Assembly: GCF_030816115.1 (NCBI RefSeq)
Contig: NZ_JAUSXQ010000001.1
Coordinates: forward strand, 4,321,001 to 4,385,000
Source of the DNA: Chryseobacterium sp. W4I1
GTDB taxonomy: Bacteria > Bacteroidota > Bacteroidia > Flavobacteriales > Weeksellaceae
Reading direction: 5' to 3'
Length of the DNA stretch: 64,000 nucleotides
The notes beneath the pieces are model-generated. The model made no database searches and was not told the DNA's origin. It worked only from the letters and a program-made list of their open reading frames with translations. Of this stretch, positions 1 to 9,418 are shown piece by piece. The first letter of the stretch is position 1. Every line of letters starts with the position of its first letter. A program made the translations under genes and the position numbers.

Positions 1-2
1 AG

Positions 3-1889
3 AGCTCACACACCGTTGTAAAAGGAGATAATCCTTATAATATTGCAAAAAAATACGGGATAACTGTAGATGAATTGTTAAAGCTGAATCCTAAATTCAA
101 AGACGGTAAGCTGGCAATTGGTGACGTTCTTACCGTAAAAGGGGAAAAACAAACAGTTGTAGTTTCCAAACCTGCAGCAGTTGAAAGCGTGAAGCCCAAT
201 CTTGCAGGCCAGAAAGTTGGAAAAATTATTTTACAGCCTAAACAGACCGTTTACGGAATTACAAAGCAATACCGTATCTCCGAAACAGATCTTAGAAAAC
301 TGAATCCTGATCTTGATAACCATAGAAAAATTGGTGATGAGATCACTTTACCACTCGACAGCATTAAAAAATATGGCGGAGACCAGCAGGTTGCTCAGGT
401 AACGGTAGATGCTAAACCGGCAGAACCGCATAGCGCAACCCCTGCAACAGCATCTGTAGACGGAGCCACGTATGTCATTCAGGCCAAAGATAATTACTAC
501 AGAATAACAAAACAGTTTGGAATCAGCCAGCAGGAATTATATGCCTTAAATCCTGGATTGGAAGAAAAAGGATTGAAGCCGGGCGAAACCATTATTGTAA
601 AAAATGTCAAAACGGATACCAATTCAGTCGCTGAGCCGGTAAATCCGAAAACAAAAATAGACTCAGGAAACGATAAATCCACAACCGAAACTGCTACAAC
701 TGCAACGGCTGATGATTTTGTGACCTATACTGTGCAGCAGGGAGACACCGTTTTCTCTATTGTCAACAAATTTGGAATTTCAATAGACGAACTGATCGCA
801 CTGAATCCTGATCTTTCCAAAGGACTGAAAACAGGAATGGTTTTAAAGATCAAAAAGCAGGATCCGGCTTACATAAAGAAAAGCGGAGATGCATTAAGTG
901 TTGTTTTAATGCTTCCTTTCGGGTATAGTACCAACGAAACCCAATACAGAGGGATGGCACTGGATTTCCTTACCGGGGCAAAACTGGCTATTGAAAGAAA
1001 TGCCAGAGGAGGTCAGAAACTTGATGTCAAAATTGTAGATTCAGGAAACGAGGCTTCATTTAAAAACTCAATGACCCAGATCAATCCGGATAATACAGAT
1101 CTTATCATTGGTCCATTCTTTAAATCCAATGTTATTGATGTCCTTGATTTTACTAAAAATCAGAAAATTCCGGTAGTTGCACCGTTTGCCAACTCCCCGG
1201 AACTGTACAATTACAGCAATTTGATCATTGTGGAAACCAATGACCAAACTTATGCAGATAAGATCATTGAGGAAGTAAAAACGGTCTATTCAGATCAGAA
1301 AATATACATAGTGGCAGACAGCAAAAAAGAAATTGCCAGCTATATTAAAGGGGGTCTTGAAAAAGCTGTTAAAAACCCTAATATAATTGTTGTGAACGCT
1401 CCTGCAGAAATCCAGCTGGATCAGAATATGATGACAGGACAGTCTGCTCCCGTTATTGCTATCCTGGCCAGTGATAATGATGCTGCCGGTGAAGCTTTTG
1501 CCAATAAAGTAGTAGCTCTTTCAAAAGAAGTGCAGGGAGTAAAAGCATTCAGTATGTATTATTCTCCGGTTTTCGAGAAAAAAGTAGATGAGCTTAGCCA
1601 GGCAAGTCTGGTCTATGTGATGGATAGAAAAATCAATACAGACGGAAATTTTGAAAAAGAGATTTTGGCTGCCTATAAAAGTAAATACTGCAAAACTCCT
1701 CCCAAATATGCCATCGTAGGTTTTGATGTTGTAAATGACATGTTGACCAGAGAAAACAGAAAAGGAGAGATATTTAAGCAGATGAATAAAGTTCAGACTC
1801 AGCTTGCTACCAAGTTTGAGTTTGTAAAATCCAAAGCAAACGGAGCTTATGTAAACACAGGATACCGTGTAATTAGATTAGTTCCTTAA
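3..1889 (+). CDS. LysM-repeat protein with C-terminal periplasmic-binding-like domain (5' truncated by window)
   Basis: The reading frame is open from base 3, so the start codon lies upstream of the window and this is a C-terminal part. Four LysM modules are visible: one begun by the first bases (HTVVKGDNPYNIAKKYG), then modules at about 1.0, 1.3 and 1.5 units along, each with the pattern of a YTVQ-like strand followed by a GI..EL..LNP helix. LysM modules bind peptidoglycan. From about base 870 the protein resembles type-1 periplasmic amino-acid-binding proteins (AIERNARGG, a DLIIGPFF segment and a PVVAPF segment). It is probably an exported cell-wall-anchored protein. The ligand is unknown. 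No pathway can be assigned from context, because the next gene (fabD) has its own promoter. Confidence 0.85.
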   Translation, partial: SSHTVVKGDNPYNIAKKYGITVDELLKLNPKFKDGKLAIGDVLTVKGEKQTVVVSKPAAVESVKPNLAGQKVGKIILQPKQTVYGITKQYRISETDLRKLNPDLDNHRKIGDEITLPLDSIKKYGGDQQVAQVTVDAKPAEPHSATPATASVDGATYVIQAKDNYYRITKQFGISQQELYALNPGLEEKGLKPGETIIVKNVKTDTNSVAEPVNPKTKIDSGNDKSTTETATTATADDFVTYTVQQGDTVFSIVNKFGISIDELIALNPDLSKGLKTGMVLKIKKQDPAYIKKSGDALSVVLMLPFGYSTNETQYRGMALDFLTGAKLAIERNARGGQKLDVKIVDSGNEASFKNSMTQINPDNTDLIIGPFFKSNVIDVLDFTKNQKIPVVAPFANSPELYNYSNLIIVETNDQTYADKIIEEVKTVYSDQKIYIVADSKKEIASYIKGGLEKAVKNPNIIVVNAPAEIQLDQNMMTGQSAPVIAILASDNDAAGEAFANKVVALSKEVQGVKAFSMYYSPVFEKKVDELSQASLVYVMDRKINTDGNFEKEILAAYKSKYCKTPPKYAIVGFDVVNDMLTRENRKGEIFKQMNKVQTQLATKFEFVKSKANGAYVNTGYRVIRLVP

Positions 1890-1931
1890 CCGATTTATGC
1901 CTTTTTAAAGGAGTATTTTTAACATTATCTT

Positions 1932-1939
1932 TATATTTG
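1932..1939 (+). promoter_or_regulatory. Bacteroidota -7 promoter element (TATATTTG) for fabD
   Basis: TATATTTG matches the Bacteroidota sigma-ABfr consensus TAnnTTTG and lies 20 nt before the fabD ATG. No convincing -33 TTG was found at the usual distance, so only the -7 box is claimed. Confidence 0.55.
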
Positions 1940-1959
1940 CATAATATTTAATTCATTAC

Positions 1960-2835
1960 ATGAAAGCACTTGTATTTCCTGGGCAGGGTTCTCAGTTCGT
2001 TGGAATGGGAAAAGAATTGTACGATTCTAGAAAAGACATTAAGGACTTAATGGAATCTGCCAATGAAATTTTAGGTTTCGATATTCTTTCGTTGATGTTC
2101 AACGGGACGGATGAGGATCTTAAGAAAACAGAGGTTACCCAGCCTTCCATCTTTATACATTCAGTTGCTGCTTTAAAAGCAGTAAACGGTCTTGGGGCCG
2201 AAATGGTTGCAGGACATTCTTTAGGAGAATTTTCAGCTTTAGTGGCCAACGGAGTTTTATCTTTTGATGACGGCTTAAAATTGGTTTCCGAAAGAGCAAA
2301 AGCAATGCAGGAAGCCTGCGATGCCAATCCAAGTTCTATGGCTGCTATTTTAGGTATTGATGATGCTAAAGTAGAAGAGATCTGTGCACAGATCAGTGGT
2401 ATTGTGGTGCCAGCCAATTACAACTGTCCCGGACAGCTTGTTATTTCTGGAGAAACTCCTGCAGTAGAAGAAGCTTGCATAAAACTTAAAGAAGCTGGTG
2501 CAAAAAGAGCATTATTGCTTCCTGTGAATGGGGCATTTCACTCCCCACTGATGCAGCCGGCACAGAAAAGACTAGCAGCCGCTATTGAAACAACGAAATT
2601 CAGAAAAGCAACAATTCCGGTATACCAGAATATCACAACTACAGCAGTGACCAATCCTGAGGAGATCAAACAAAACCTGATCGCTCAGCTTACAGGTCCT
2701 GTAAAATGGACGCAGTCTGTTCAGAATATGATCAAAGATGGCGCATCAAACTTTGTTGAAGTCGGTCCTGGAAAAACACTTCAGGGGCTGATCAAAAAAA
2801 TTGACGGTTCTGTAGATGTTGCTTCTGCAATCTAA
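1960..2835 (+). CDS. fabD: Malonyl-CoA:ACP transacylase (FabD)
   Basis: This cytoplasmic enzyme moves malonyl from CoA to acyl carrier protein, the entry step of type II fatty-acid synthesis. The 291-residue length is normal for the family. The N-terminal GQGSQ motif, the nucleophile motif GHSLGE (Ser87) and the catalytic His in GAFHS (His194) are all present. A C-terminal FVEVGPGKTL segment is also typical. It is the first gene of a probable two-gene unit with the GHMP kinase 11 nt downstream, under its own TAnnTTTG promoter. No disruption is seen. Confidence 0.97.
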   Translation: MKALVFPGQGSQFVGMGKELYDSRKDIKDLMESANEILGFDILSLMFNGTDEDLKKTEVTQPSIFIHSVAALKAVNGLGAEMVAGHSLGEFSALVANGVLSFDDGLKLVSERAKAMQEACDANPSSMAAILGIDDAKVEEICAQISGIVVPANYNCPGQLVISGETPAVEEACIKLKEAGAKRALLLPVNGAFHSPLMQPAQKRLAAAIETTKFRKATIPVYQNITTTAVTNPEEIKQNLIAQLTGPVKWTQSVQNMIKDGASNFVEVGPGKTLQGLIKKIDGSVDVASAI

Positions 2836-2846
2836 TTAAAAAAAAT

Positions 2847-3752
2847 ATGAGCGGAATATTTTCACCGGGAAAGCTTATGCTTACTTCAGAATATTTCGCA
2901 ATAGACGGAGCTCTTGTCCTGGCGGTACCTACCAAGCTTGGACAAGAGTTTTTTTTTGATGAAAAAGATGATGAAAAATCATTGATTTTTTGGGAAGCCC
3001 ATCATCAGAAAAAAGTATGGCTGAAGGCTGTCATCAATTATAAAAACTGGCAGATTCTTGAGACCAATCTTCCTTCAGGCGCTGAGTTTATTCTTAAAAC
3101 CTTAAAGAATGTTCAGCAGCTTTCTAAAACCAAGTTCAAAAACGATTGTACTTATCATCTTAAAACCAATCTCCAGTTTCCCGCAGATTACGGACTTGGC
3201 AGCAGCTCCACTTTAATGAACAACCTTGCAGAATGGGCAGAGATTGATCCTTTCTATCTGAACAGCATCAGTCTGGGCGGAAGCGGTTATGATATTGCTG
3301 TTGCAAAAGAAAAATCAGCGGTCCTTTTCAGAAGTAAACCTGAGATTATTTATGAAAAGGTAAATTTCAATCCACCGTTCAAAAATGAGCTGATTTTTAT
3401 TCATTTAAATCAGAAGCAGGACAGTAGAGAAGGAATCACTTTTTACAAGTCAAAAGAGAAGTCCCAAATACTTGTTGATGAATTTTCGGATATCACAAAG
3501 AAAGTTTTGTTATGCAACGAATTGGAAAGTTTTTCGGAACTGATGATGATTCATGAACAAAAAATTTCAAAATTCCTTGAAATTCCTACAGTTAAAGAGA
3601 AGTTTTTCGCAGACTGTCCCGTTTTTGTAAAAAGTCTGGGGGCATGGGGTGGAGATTTTGTGATGAGTGCTAAATTTCACGGCTATGAGGACTATTTTTG
3701 GGGAAAAGGTTTTAATGCCGTTTTTCAATGGTCTGATATAATTAATTTGTAA
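2847..3752 (+). CDS. GYDIA-family GHMP kinase
   Basis: This 301-residue protein has the GHMP (galactokinase/homoserine/mevalonate/phosphomevalonate kinase) layout. The N-terminus is SPGKLMLTSEYFAIDGALVLAVP, split here as an SPGKLML strand followed by an EYFAIDGA segment. A glycine/serine-rich ATP loop GLGSSST follows near the middle, then the family signature GGSGYDIA. Homologues in Bacteroidota often sit with mevalonate-pathway genes, so a role in isoprenoid precursor synthesis is plausible, but the substrate is not shown by the sequence. It follows fabD by 11 nt and probably shares its transcript. Confidence 0.88.
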   Translation: MSGIFSPGKLMLTSEYFAIDGALVLAVPTKLGQEFFFDEKDDEKSLIFWEAHHQKKVWLKAVINYKNWQILETNLPSGAEFILKTLKNVQQLSKTKFKNDCTYHLKTNLQFPADYGLGSSSTLMNNLAEWAEIDPFYLNSISLGGSGYDIAVAKEKSAVLFRSKPEIIYEKVNFNPPFKNELIFIHLNQKQDSREGITFYKSKEKSQILVDEFSDITKKVLLCNELESFSELMMIHEQKISKFLEIPTVKEKFFADCPVFVKSLGAWGGDFVMSAKFHGYEDYFWGKGFNAVFQWSDIINL

Positions 3753-3836
3753 TCAGTAATTTACAATCCCTTTTTTTTATTTGTCATTCTGACTTATATC
3801 ATTATATTTAAACCACCTTTAACAAATAATTAATAT

Positions 3837-3844
3837 TAATTTTG
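3837..3844 (+). promoter_or_regulatory. -7 promoter element (TAATTTTG) for pckA
   Basis: TAATTTTG matches TAnnTTTG and lies 35 nt upstream of the pckA start codon. The flanking DNA from 3760 on is very AT-rich, as usual for flavobacterial promoters. Confidence 0.5.
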
Positions 3845-3879
3845 TTGAGCCCAATAAAGAAATAGAAAATATAAGTAAA

Positions 3880-5496
3880 ATGAAACACGCTAAAATCATC
3901 CAGGATTTAGAAAAATTAGGGATTAAAGGAAGTTATGAATTAGTCTATAATCCTTCTTACGAGGAATTATATCAGGCTGAAATTTCTCCTGAAAATCAAG
4001 GCTTTGAGAAAGCTGAACTTACAGAATCCGGTGCAGTATCAGTGCAGACAGGAATTTTCACAGGTCGTTCACCTAAAGACAGATATATAGTTCAGGATGA
4101 TGTTACAAGAGACACGATTTTCTGGGATGGTAAAGTAAACCTTCCTACCACAGCGGAAAATTTTGATTCTTGTAAAGGATTAGTGCTGAACCAGCTTTCT
4201 GAGGCTAAGAAAATTTATGTAGTGGATGCCTTTTGTGGGACCAATACAGATACAAGACTAAAAGTAAGATTCATTGTTGAAGTAGCATGGCAGGCGCATT
4301 TCGTTACGAATATGTTTATCCGTCCTTCTCATTATGAGCTTGAAAACTTTGGAGAACCGGATTTTACAGTAATTAATGGTTCTAAAACTACCAACCCGAA
4401 CTGGGAATCTCAAGGATTGAATTCTGAAAACTTCATCATGTTCAACCTTACTGAAAAACTACAGATCATTGGAGGTACATGGTACGGAGGTGAAATGAAA
4501 AAAGGGATGTTTGCCATGATGAACTATTACCTTCCACTGAAAGGAATGGCTTCTATGCACTGTTCTGCAAACGTAGGAGAAGAAGGAGATGTTGCTCTTT
4601 TCTTCGGTCTTTCCGGAACTGGAAAAACAACTTTATCTGCAGATCCGAAAAGATTCCTGATTGGTGATGACGAGCACGGTTGGGACAACAATGGTGTATT
4701 CAACTACGAAGGTGGATGCTATGCGAAAGTAATTGATCTTTCAGCTGAAAAAGAACCGGATATTTTCAGAGCAATCAAAAGAGATGCGCTTCTTGAAAAC
4801 GTAGTGGTACACAATGGTGTAGCTGACTATAAAGACGGATCTATTACAGAAAATACAAGAGTATCTTACCCAATTTACCATATCAACAAGATTGTTCTTC
4901 CATCAAAGGCAGGACATGCTAAAAAGATCGTTTACCTTTCTGCTGATGCATTCGGGGTATTGCCTCCGGTTTCTATTTTGGATGAAAACCAGGCTCAGTA
5001 CCACTTCCTTTGTGGATATACTTCCAAACTGGCAGGTACCGAAAGAGGAATTACTGAACCGGAACCGTCTTTTTCTCCTGCATTTGGAGAAGCTTTCCTC
5101 ACTCTTCACCCAACAATGTATTCTAAAACATTGATCGGAAAAATGAAGGAGCACGGAGCTAAAGCTTATTTGGTAAATACAGGATGGAACGGAACTGGAA
5201 AGAGAATTTCTCTGAAAGATACAAGAGCAATCATCGATGCAATCATCGACGGTTCTATCGAAAATGCTCCTAAAACTCAGGTTCCAATCATGAACCTTGA
5301 AATTCCTACACAGCTTCCAAATGTTTCTGAAGGTATCCTTGATCCTAGGGAAACGTACAGCAATGCTACAGAATGGGAAGAAAAAGCAAAAGATCTTGCT
5401 GCAAGATATATCAAAAACTTTGAGCAGTACTGTAATACTGAAGAAGGGAAGAAGTTAATTGCTTCAGGACCTCAGCTTCAGCAGCAGACTACTTAA
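3880..5496 (+). CDS. pckA: Phosphoenolpyruvate carboxykinase (ATP)
   Basis: This enzyme interconverts oxaloacetate plus ATP with phosphoenolpyruvate plus CO2, the entry point of gluconeogenesis. The 538-residue length is typical of the ATP-dependent class. The P-loop GLSGTGKTT starts at residue 243, followed by the metal/nucleotide segment IGDDEHGW and the R-G-I-T-E-P segment. The oxaloacetate-binding FTGRSPKDR motif is near the N-terminus. The gene is monocistronic: its own -7 box lies upstream and a strong hairpin terminator begins 6 nt after the stop codon. Confidence 0.98.
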   Translation: MKHAKIIQDLEKLGIKGSYELVYNPSYEELYQAEISPENQGFEKAELTESGAVSVQTGIFTGRSPKDRYIVQDDVTRDTIFWDGKVNLPTTAENFDSCKGLVLNQLSEAKKIYVVDAFCGTNTDTRLKVRFIVEVAWQAHFVTNMFIRPSHYELENFGEPDFTVINGSKTTNPNWESQGLNSENFIMFNLTEKLQIIGGTWYGGEMKKGMFAMMNYYLPLKGMASMHCSANVGEEGDVALFFGLSGTGKTTLSADPKRFLIGDDEHGWDNNGVFNYEGGCYAKVIDLSAEKEPDIFRAIKRDALLENVVVHNGVADYKDGSITENTRVSYPIYHINKIVLPSKAGHAKKIVYLSADAFGVLPPVSILDENQAQYHFLCGYTSKLAGTERGITEPEPSFSPAFGEAFLTLHPTMYSKTLIGKMKEHGAKAYLVNTGWNGTGKRISLKDTRAIIDAIIDGSIENAPKTQVPIMNLEIPTQLPNVSEGILDPRETYSNATEWEEKAKDLAARYIKNFEQYCNTEEGKKLIASGPQLQQQTT

Positions 5497-5502
5497 TACA
5501 AC

Positions 5503-5531
5503 AAAAGCCTCATCAACGATGAGGCTTTTTT
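5503..5531 (+). terminator. Rho-independent terminator of pckA
   Basis: A perfect 12-bp stem (5503-5514 with 5518-5529, AAAAGCCTCATC) encloses a 3-nt loop and runs into a T tract. The A-rich left flank means it could also work for the convergent aroQ side. Confidence 0.9.
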
Positions 5532-5635
5532 ATTTCTTAACTTGGTTTTTGTTCGATGCAATATTTTCTGTAGTGCCTGTTTTGTACTATTCTAGTAATG
5601 GATGTCACGTTTGTTAAAGCACTGAAATTCTGTTA

Positions 5636-6043
5636 TTATTTCAAACTTAAAATTGCTAATCTGTATCCGTCCATTCCAAACCCGGACAACACCGCATCTG
5701 TACTGGCAGCGGTCACAGATTTCTGACGGAATTCTTCCCTTTTGTAAATATTACTGATGTGAACTTCAATCTTTGGTTTACTGATATTCTTTAAACAGTC
5801 TGCAATAGCATACGAATAATGCGTATAAGCACCGGGATTAATTACGACTGCGTCAAAATCATCTGCCTGAAGCCTGTTAATAATTTCTCCTTCAATATTG
5901 GATTGATAATATTCCAGATCATGAGAAGTGAATTCAGATTTCAGTTCTTCCAAACAGGTTTCCATGGTTATACTACCATAGATCTCAGGTTCTCTTTTGC
6001 CTAAAAGATTCAGGTTGGGGCCGTTTACAATTAAAACTTTCAT
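5636..6043 (-). CDS. aroQ: Type II 3-dehydroquinate dehydratase
   Basis: This enzyme removes water from 3-dehydroquinate in the shikimate pathway. The 135-residue length is a little short for the family, but all signatures are present: N-terminal NGPNLNLLGKREPEIYG with the catalytic Tyr, then YQSNIEGE, INPGAYTHYS and EVHISNIYKREEFR. Two positions vary from the common pattern: Ile replaces the usual His in the QSNxEGE segment, and Tyr replaces Thr after GAYTH. The second may simply be lineage variation. It is convergent with pckA and faces away from the SAM-riboswitch region. Confidence 0.95.
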   Translation of the reverse strand: MKVLIVNGPNLNLLGKREPEIYGSITMETCLEELKSEFTSHDLEYYQSNIEGEIINRLQADDFDAVVINPGAYTHYSYAIADCLKNISKPKIEVHISNIYKREEFRQKSVTAASTDAVLSGFGMDGYRLAILSLK

Positions 6044-6232
6044 TGTATAAATTTAAAAAGTTTAGTTTGATTATAGAACTTTTTTTGAATTTAATTGTAC
6101 TTGAATGTTATTGTGTTATTGATAATGATATTTGTCATGTTTAATATTTTCATAATTCTATAAATAGCTGTTATAACATTCTTTAATTAAAAATTAACTT
6201 AAATTTTGATAAAAATTAATAATAAATTTTAA

Positions 6233-6270
6233 AGTCTACTTGTTTTGTAGACTAATTGTTTTTAGATTTG
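6233..6270 (+). promoter_or_regulatory. Promoter of the SAM-riboswitch transcript with an overlapping palindrome
   Basis: A -7 box TAGATTTG (6263-6270) lies 20 nt after a TTG (6240-6242), which fits the Bacteroidota promoter layout. A perfect 7-7-7 inverted repeat AGTCTAC-N7-GTAGACT (6233-6253) covers the -33 region. A repressor or activator could bind there, which would give a second control layer above the riboswitch. The promoter assignment is stronger than the operator assignment. Confidence 0.55.
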
Positions 6271-6287
6271 CAAACATATTTCGATCG

Positions 6288-6382
6288 GCTTATAAAGAAA
6301 GATGGAGGGAACTGACCCTGTGAAATCTTAACAACCTGCCTCTGCGCAAGGTGTTACATTCAGCCTTAAAGGAAAAATAAGC
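6288..6382 (+). ncRNA. SAM-I (S-box) riboswitch
   Basis: The leader carries the conserved S-box core. P1 is closed by GCTTAT (6288-6293) with ATAAGC (6377-6382). Inside lie GATGGAGGGA-ACTG, the CCCTGTGAAATCTTAACAACCTG core (given here by its parts: CCCTGTGAAA and ACAACCTG) and a GCAAGGTGTTACATTC arm. S-adenosylmethionine binding usually turns off methionine synthesis or transport genes. Here the downstream genes are a SusC/SusD pair, so the transported substrate is probably methionine or a related sulfur compound, which is an inference. A covariance search against the SAM-I model would decide it. Confidence 0.88.
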
Positions 6383-6407
6383 ATTTGGTTAATCGTATTT
6401 ATCGATG

Positions 6408-6443
6408 CCCTTTGTTGACTTTTCTGCAAGGGGTTAATTTTTA
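6408..6443 (+). terminator. Probable riboswitch expression-platform terminator
   Basis: CCCTTTG (6408-6414) can pair with CAAGGGG (6427-6433), giving a 7-bp stem with one G-U pair, followed by TTAATTTTTTAAT. It lies 26 nt after the aptamer and 24 nt before the likely start codon, where a SAM-dependent terminator would be expected. No competing anti-terminator pairing was worked out. Confidence 0.55.
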
Positions 6444-6466
6444 ATATATGATAAATAAAATTGATT

Positions 6467-9400
6467 ATGATTAGTAAAAGTTTATTTAATTCTAAGATCT
6501 GGATTCCACCAGTCGCTGTATTTTTCTTAGGTATTATCAGTGTACAGGCACAGGAAATTAAGCCAAAAAAAGATACAATCACCGAAAAAGAAATTGATGA
6601 GGTGGTAGTAATTGCTTATGGTAAAGCCAAAAGAACAAGCTACACAGGTTCAGTAGCCACTATCTCAAGTGATAAGATCAATAACCGGCCTGTTACCAAT
6701 ATTACAAAGGCTCTGGAAGGGCAGGTTCCGGGTGTTCAGGCAGTAAGTGCTTCAGGACAGCCGGGTTCTACGGCATCTATCAGGATTCGAGGAGTGGGCT
6801 CTATAAGTGCTTCCAGTGATCCTTTATATGTTGTGGATGGAATTCCTTTTGATGGAAACATCAATTCCATCAGCCCCAATGATATTGAATCCATCAGTGT
6901 TCTGAAAGATGCTACAGCAAGTTCATTATACGGCTCAAGAGGAGCTAACGGAATTATCATCATTACCACAAAATCCGGCAAGAAAGGAGAATCCAGAGTG
7001 AATTTTAATCTCAGTCAGGGATTTTCCAGCAGAGCGGTCAAAGATTATAAGCAGGTGAGTACGGATCAGTATTTCCAGCTGTATTGGGAAGCATTGAGAA
7101 ATGGTTACAAGTCTCCTCAGATCTCTTCACAACAGGCAGGACAGATGGCAAGTGATAATCTTGTCAATGCACTTGGGATCAATCCTTACGGAGCCGGATT
7201 TCCAAATCCTGTGGGAGCAGACGGAAAACTTCTTCCTGGAGCAAAACCTTTATGGAATGACGACTGGCGAGATATTCTTCAAAGAACAGCATCCAGAAGT
7301 CAGGTTGATTTTGATATCAGCGGGGGCAGCGAAAAAAGTAATTATTTTTTTTCATTAGGGTATTTGGATGATAAAGGAATTGCCATTGAGTCTGGTTTTC
7401 AAAAATTCGCAACCAGATTGAAGGTTAATACTGAAGTTAAAAAATGGTTGAATGCAGGAGTGAATTTAAGCTATACCAACAGTATCCAGAATGCACCGCC
7501 ATCATCGGATTCAAGAACAGACAATATCATCAATGCAGCAAGGGTAATTCCGTCTTTTTATCCTTATTATGAGAGAAATGAAGATGGAAGCTACCGACTG
7601 GATGCACAGGGAAACAGAATTTACGATTTCGGAAAATACAGACCTACAAGTGCACTGCAGAATCAGAATGCTGCAGCAACGCTTCCTTTAGACAAAAATG
7701 AAAACAAAGAGGATAACTTCTCAGGAAAAGGATTTTTGGAGTTTACTTTCCTTCCGGAACTGAAATTTAAAACCAGCTTTTCAATTGATTTAGTGAATTA
7801 CAATGGACATTATTACTCCAATCCGCTTATCGGAGAGGGAAGTGAGACTGGAGGATCTGTTACGAGATCAAATACCAGGACACTTTCTTATACCACCAGT
7901 AATATTCTGACGTATGACAAAAAATTCGGAAAACACCATATCAATATTTTAGGAGGTCAGGAGTTTTATAAATATGATTATCAAACGATTTCCGGTTCCA
8001 GAAGCCAGTTTTCGCTGCCTTACTATTACGAACCTGATGCGGCTGCCCTGTTAGGGAGCTTCAGTGGAAATAGTGATAAATTCTCTTTGTTGAGTTTCCT
8101 GGGAAGAGCAGAATATGATTTTAACAATACTTATTTCTTATCCGTATCCGGAAGAGCAGATGGTTCTTCAAGATTTTATACAGATAACAGATGGGGAAAA
8201 TTTTGGTCAGTAGGAGGTTCATGGAAAGTTTCAAATGAAAGTTTTATCAAGGATCTGAATTTCTTTAATCAACTGACGCTTCGTGCGAGTTACGGAGGTC
8301 AAGGGAATGATAAATTACGTAGACCTAACGGATCTTCGCTTTATTACGCTTACCAGGAACTGTATAAATTTTATAATAACCTTGGCGAGCCGGGAACGGT
8401 TCTTGAAAAAATACAGACCAATGATGTGAAATGGGAAACCAATCTTAATTTAAATGTAGGTTTAGAGTTTGCTATTCTTAATAACAGGATTAAAGGGAAT
8501 GTAGAATATTTTAAAAGAAAGAGCCAGGATCTTCTTTTTAATATGCCGGTTGCACCATCTCTTGGAATCAGTGATTTTCCTTTTAATGTCGGGACCATAC
8601 AGAATACAGGTTTTGAATTCTCATTATTCACAACACCCATCAGAAATGATAATTTCCAGTGGAATGTGGATGTCAACCTGAGTACTTTACATAATAAGAT
8701 TACAAAGCTGCCAAAGGGAGCTGTCATATCCGGCACTAAGCGCCTAGAAGTAGGAGGTTCTATCTATGATTTTTATCTTCAGGAATGGAAAGGAGTAGAT
8801 CCTTCCAACGGAAAACCTCTCTGGAGATACATTTACCAGGATGCCAACGGAAATACGGTAGACGGGACCACTTCTGAATATGCAAAAGCGACACGGACCC
8901 TGCAGGGATCCGCATTACCTAAAGTAACGGGTGGAGTTACCACAAGTGTATCTTATAAAAACTTTGATCTTTCAGGATTGCTGACATTCAGCATTGGCGG
9001 AAAGATTCTTGATACTGATTACACCTCGTTAATGTCTAACGGAAGCGCTGGCGGACGTGCCTGGAGTGCAGAAATGCTAAACAGATGGACTCCGGAAAAC
9101 CCGAACACAGATGTTCCTGCGTTAAGCACAACAACAAATAACTGGAATTCTTCTTCTTCAAGGTTTTTATATTCAGGAACCTATGCAAGACTTAAAAATG
9201 TGAGTCTGGGGTATACACTTCCTTCGGATTATTTTGAGAAACTGGGTCTAAAAAAGTTCAGGATTTATGTTCAGGCCGAAAACCTTCTGACCTTCTATAA
9301 GCATAAAGGAATGGATCCGGAACAGGCTCTGGATGGGACCACTTATTACAGATATCCTGCGATGAGAACGATAACTTTCGGTCTTCAGGCAACTCTTTAA
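6467..9400 (+). CDS. SusC/RagA-type TonB-dependent outer-membrane receptor
   Basis: This is a large outer-membrane barrel that imports a substrate using TonB energy. I chose the ATG at 6467; a TTG two codons earlier is less likely. A signal peptide (residues about 1-28, ending SVQAQ) is followed by EVVVIAYGKAKR, the SusC TonB-box region, then a plug domain (ALEGQVPGVQ, IRIRGVGS, YVVDGIP, LKDATASSLYGSRGANG). The remaining roughly 800 residues form the barrel, ending in ITFGLQATL. The N-terminal carboxypeptidase-regulatory-like domain common in SusC proteins is absent. The SAM riboswitch upstream suggests methionine or a related compound as substrate. The SusD partner follows after 18 nt. Confidence 0.93.
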   Translation: MISKSLFNSKIWIPPVAVFFLGIISVQAQEIKPKKDTITEKEIDEVVVIAYGKAKRTSYTGSVATISSDKINNRPVTNITKALEGQVPGVQAVSASGQPGSTASIRIRGVGSISASSDPLYVVDGIPFDGNINSISPNDIESISVLKDATASSLYGSRGANGIIIITTKSGKKGESRVNFNLSQGFSSRAVKDYKQVSTDQYFQLYWEALRNGYKSPQISSQQAGQMASDNLVNALGINPYGAGFPNPVGADGKLLPGAKPLWNDDWRDILQRTASRSQVDFDISGGSEKSNYFFSLGYLDDKGIAIESGFQKFATRLKVNTEVKKWLNAGVNLSYTNSIQNAPPSSDSRTDNIINAARVIPSFYPYYERNEDGSYRLDAQGNRIYDFGKYRPTSALQNQNAAATLPLDKNENKEDNFSGKGFLEFTFLPELKFKTSFSIDLVNYNGHYYSNPLIGEGSETGGSVTRSNTRTLSYTTSNILTYDKKFGKHHINILGGQEFYKYDYQTISGSRSQFSLPYYYEPDAAALLGSFSGNSDKFSLLSFLGRAEYDFNNTYFLSVSGRADGSSRFYTDNRWGKFWSVGGSWKVSNESFIKDLNFFNQLTLRASYGGQGNDKLRRPNGSSLYYAYQELYKFYNNLGEPGTVLEKIQTNDVKWETNLNLNVGLEFAILNNRIKGNVEYFKRKSQDLLFNMPVAPSLGISDFPFNVGTIQNTGFEFSLFTTPIRNDNFQWNVDVNLSTLHNKITKLPKGAVISGTKRLEVGGSIYDFYLQEWKGVDPSNGKPLWRYIYQDANGNTVDGTTSEYAKATRTLQGSALPKVTGGVTTSVSYKNFDLSGLLTFSIGGKILDTDYTSLMSNGSAGGRAWSAEMLNRWTPENPNTDVPALSTTTNNWNSSSSRFLYSGTYARLKNVSLGYTLPSDYFEKLGLKKFRIYVQAENLLTFYKHKGMDPEQALDGTTYYRYPAMRTITFGLQATL

Positions 9401-9418
9401 ACTTTTAAAATTGGAATA

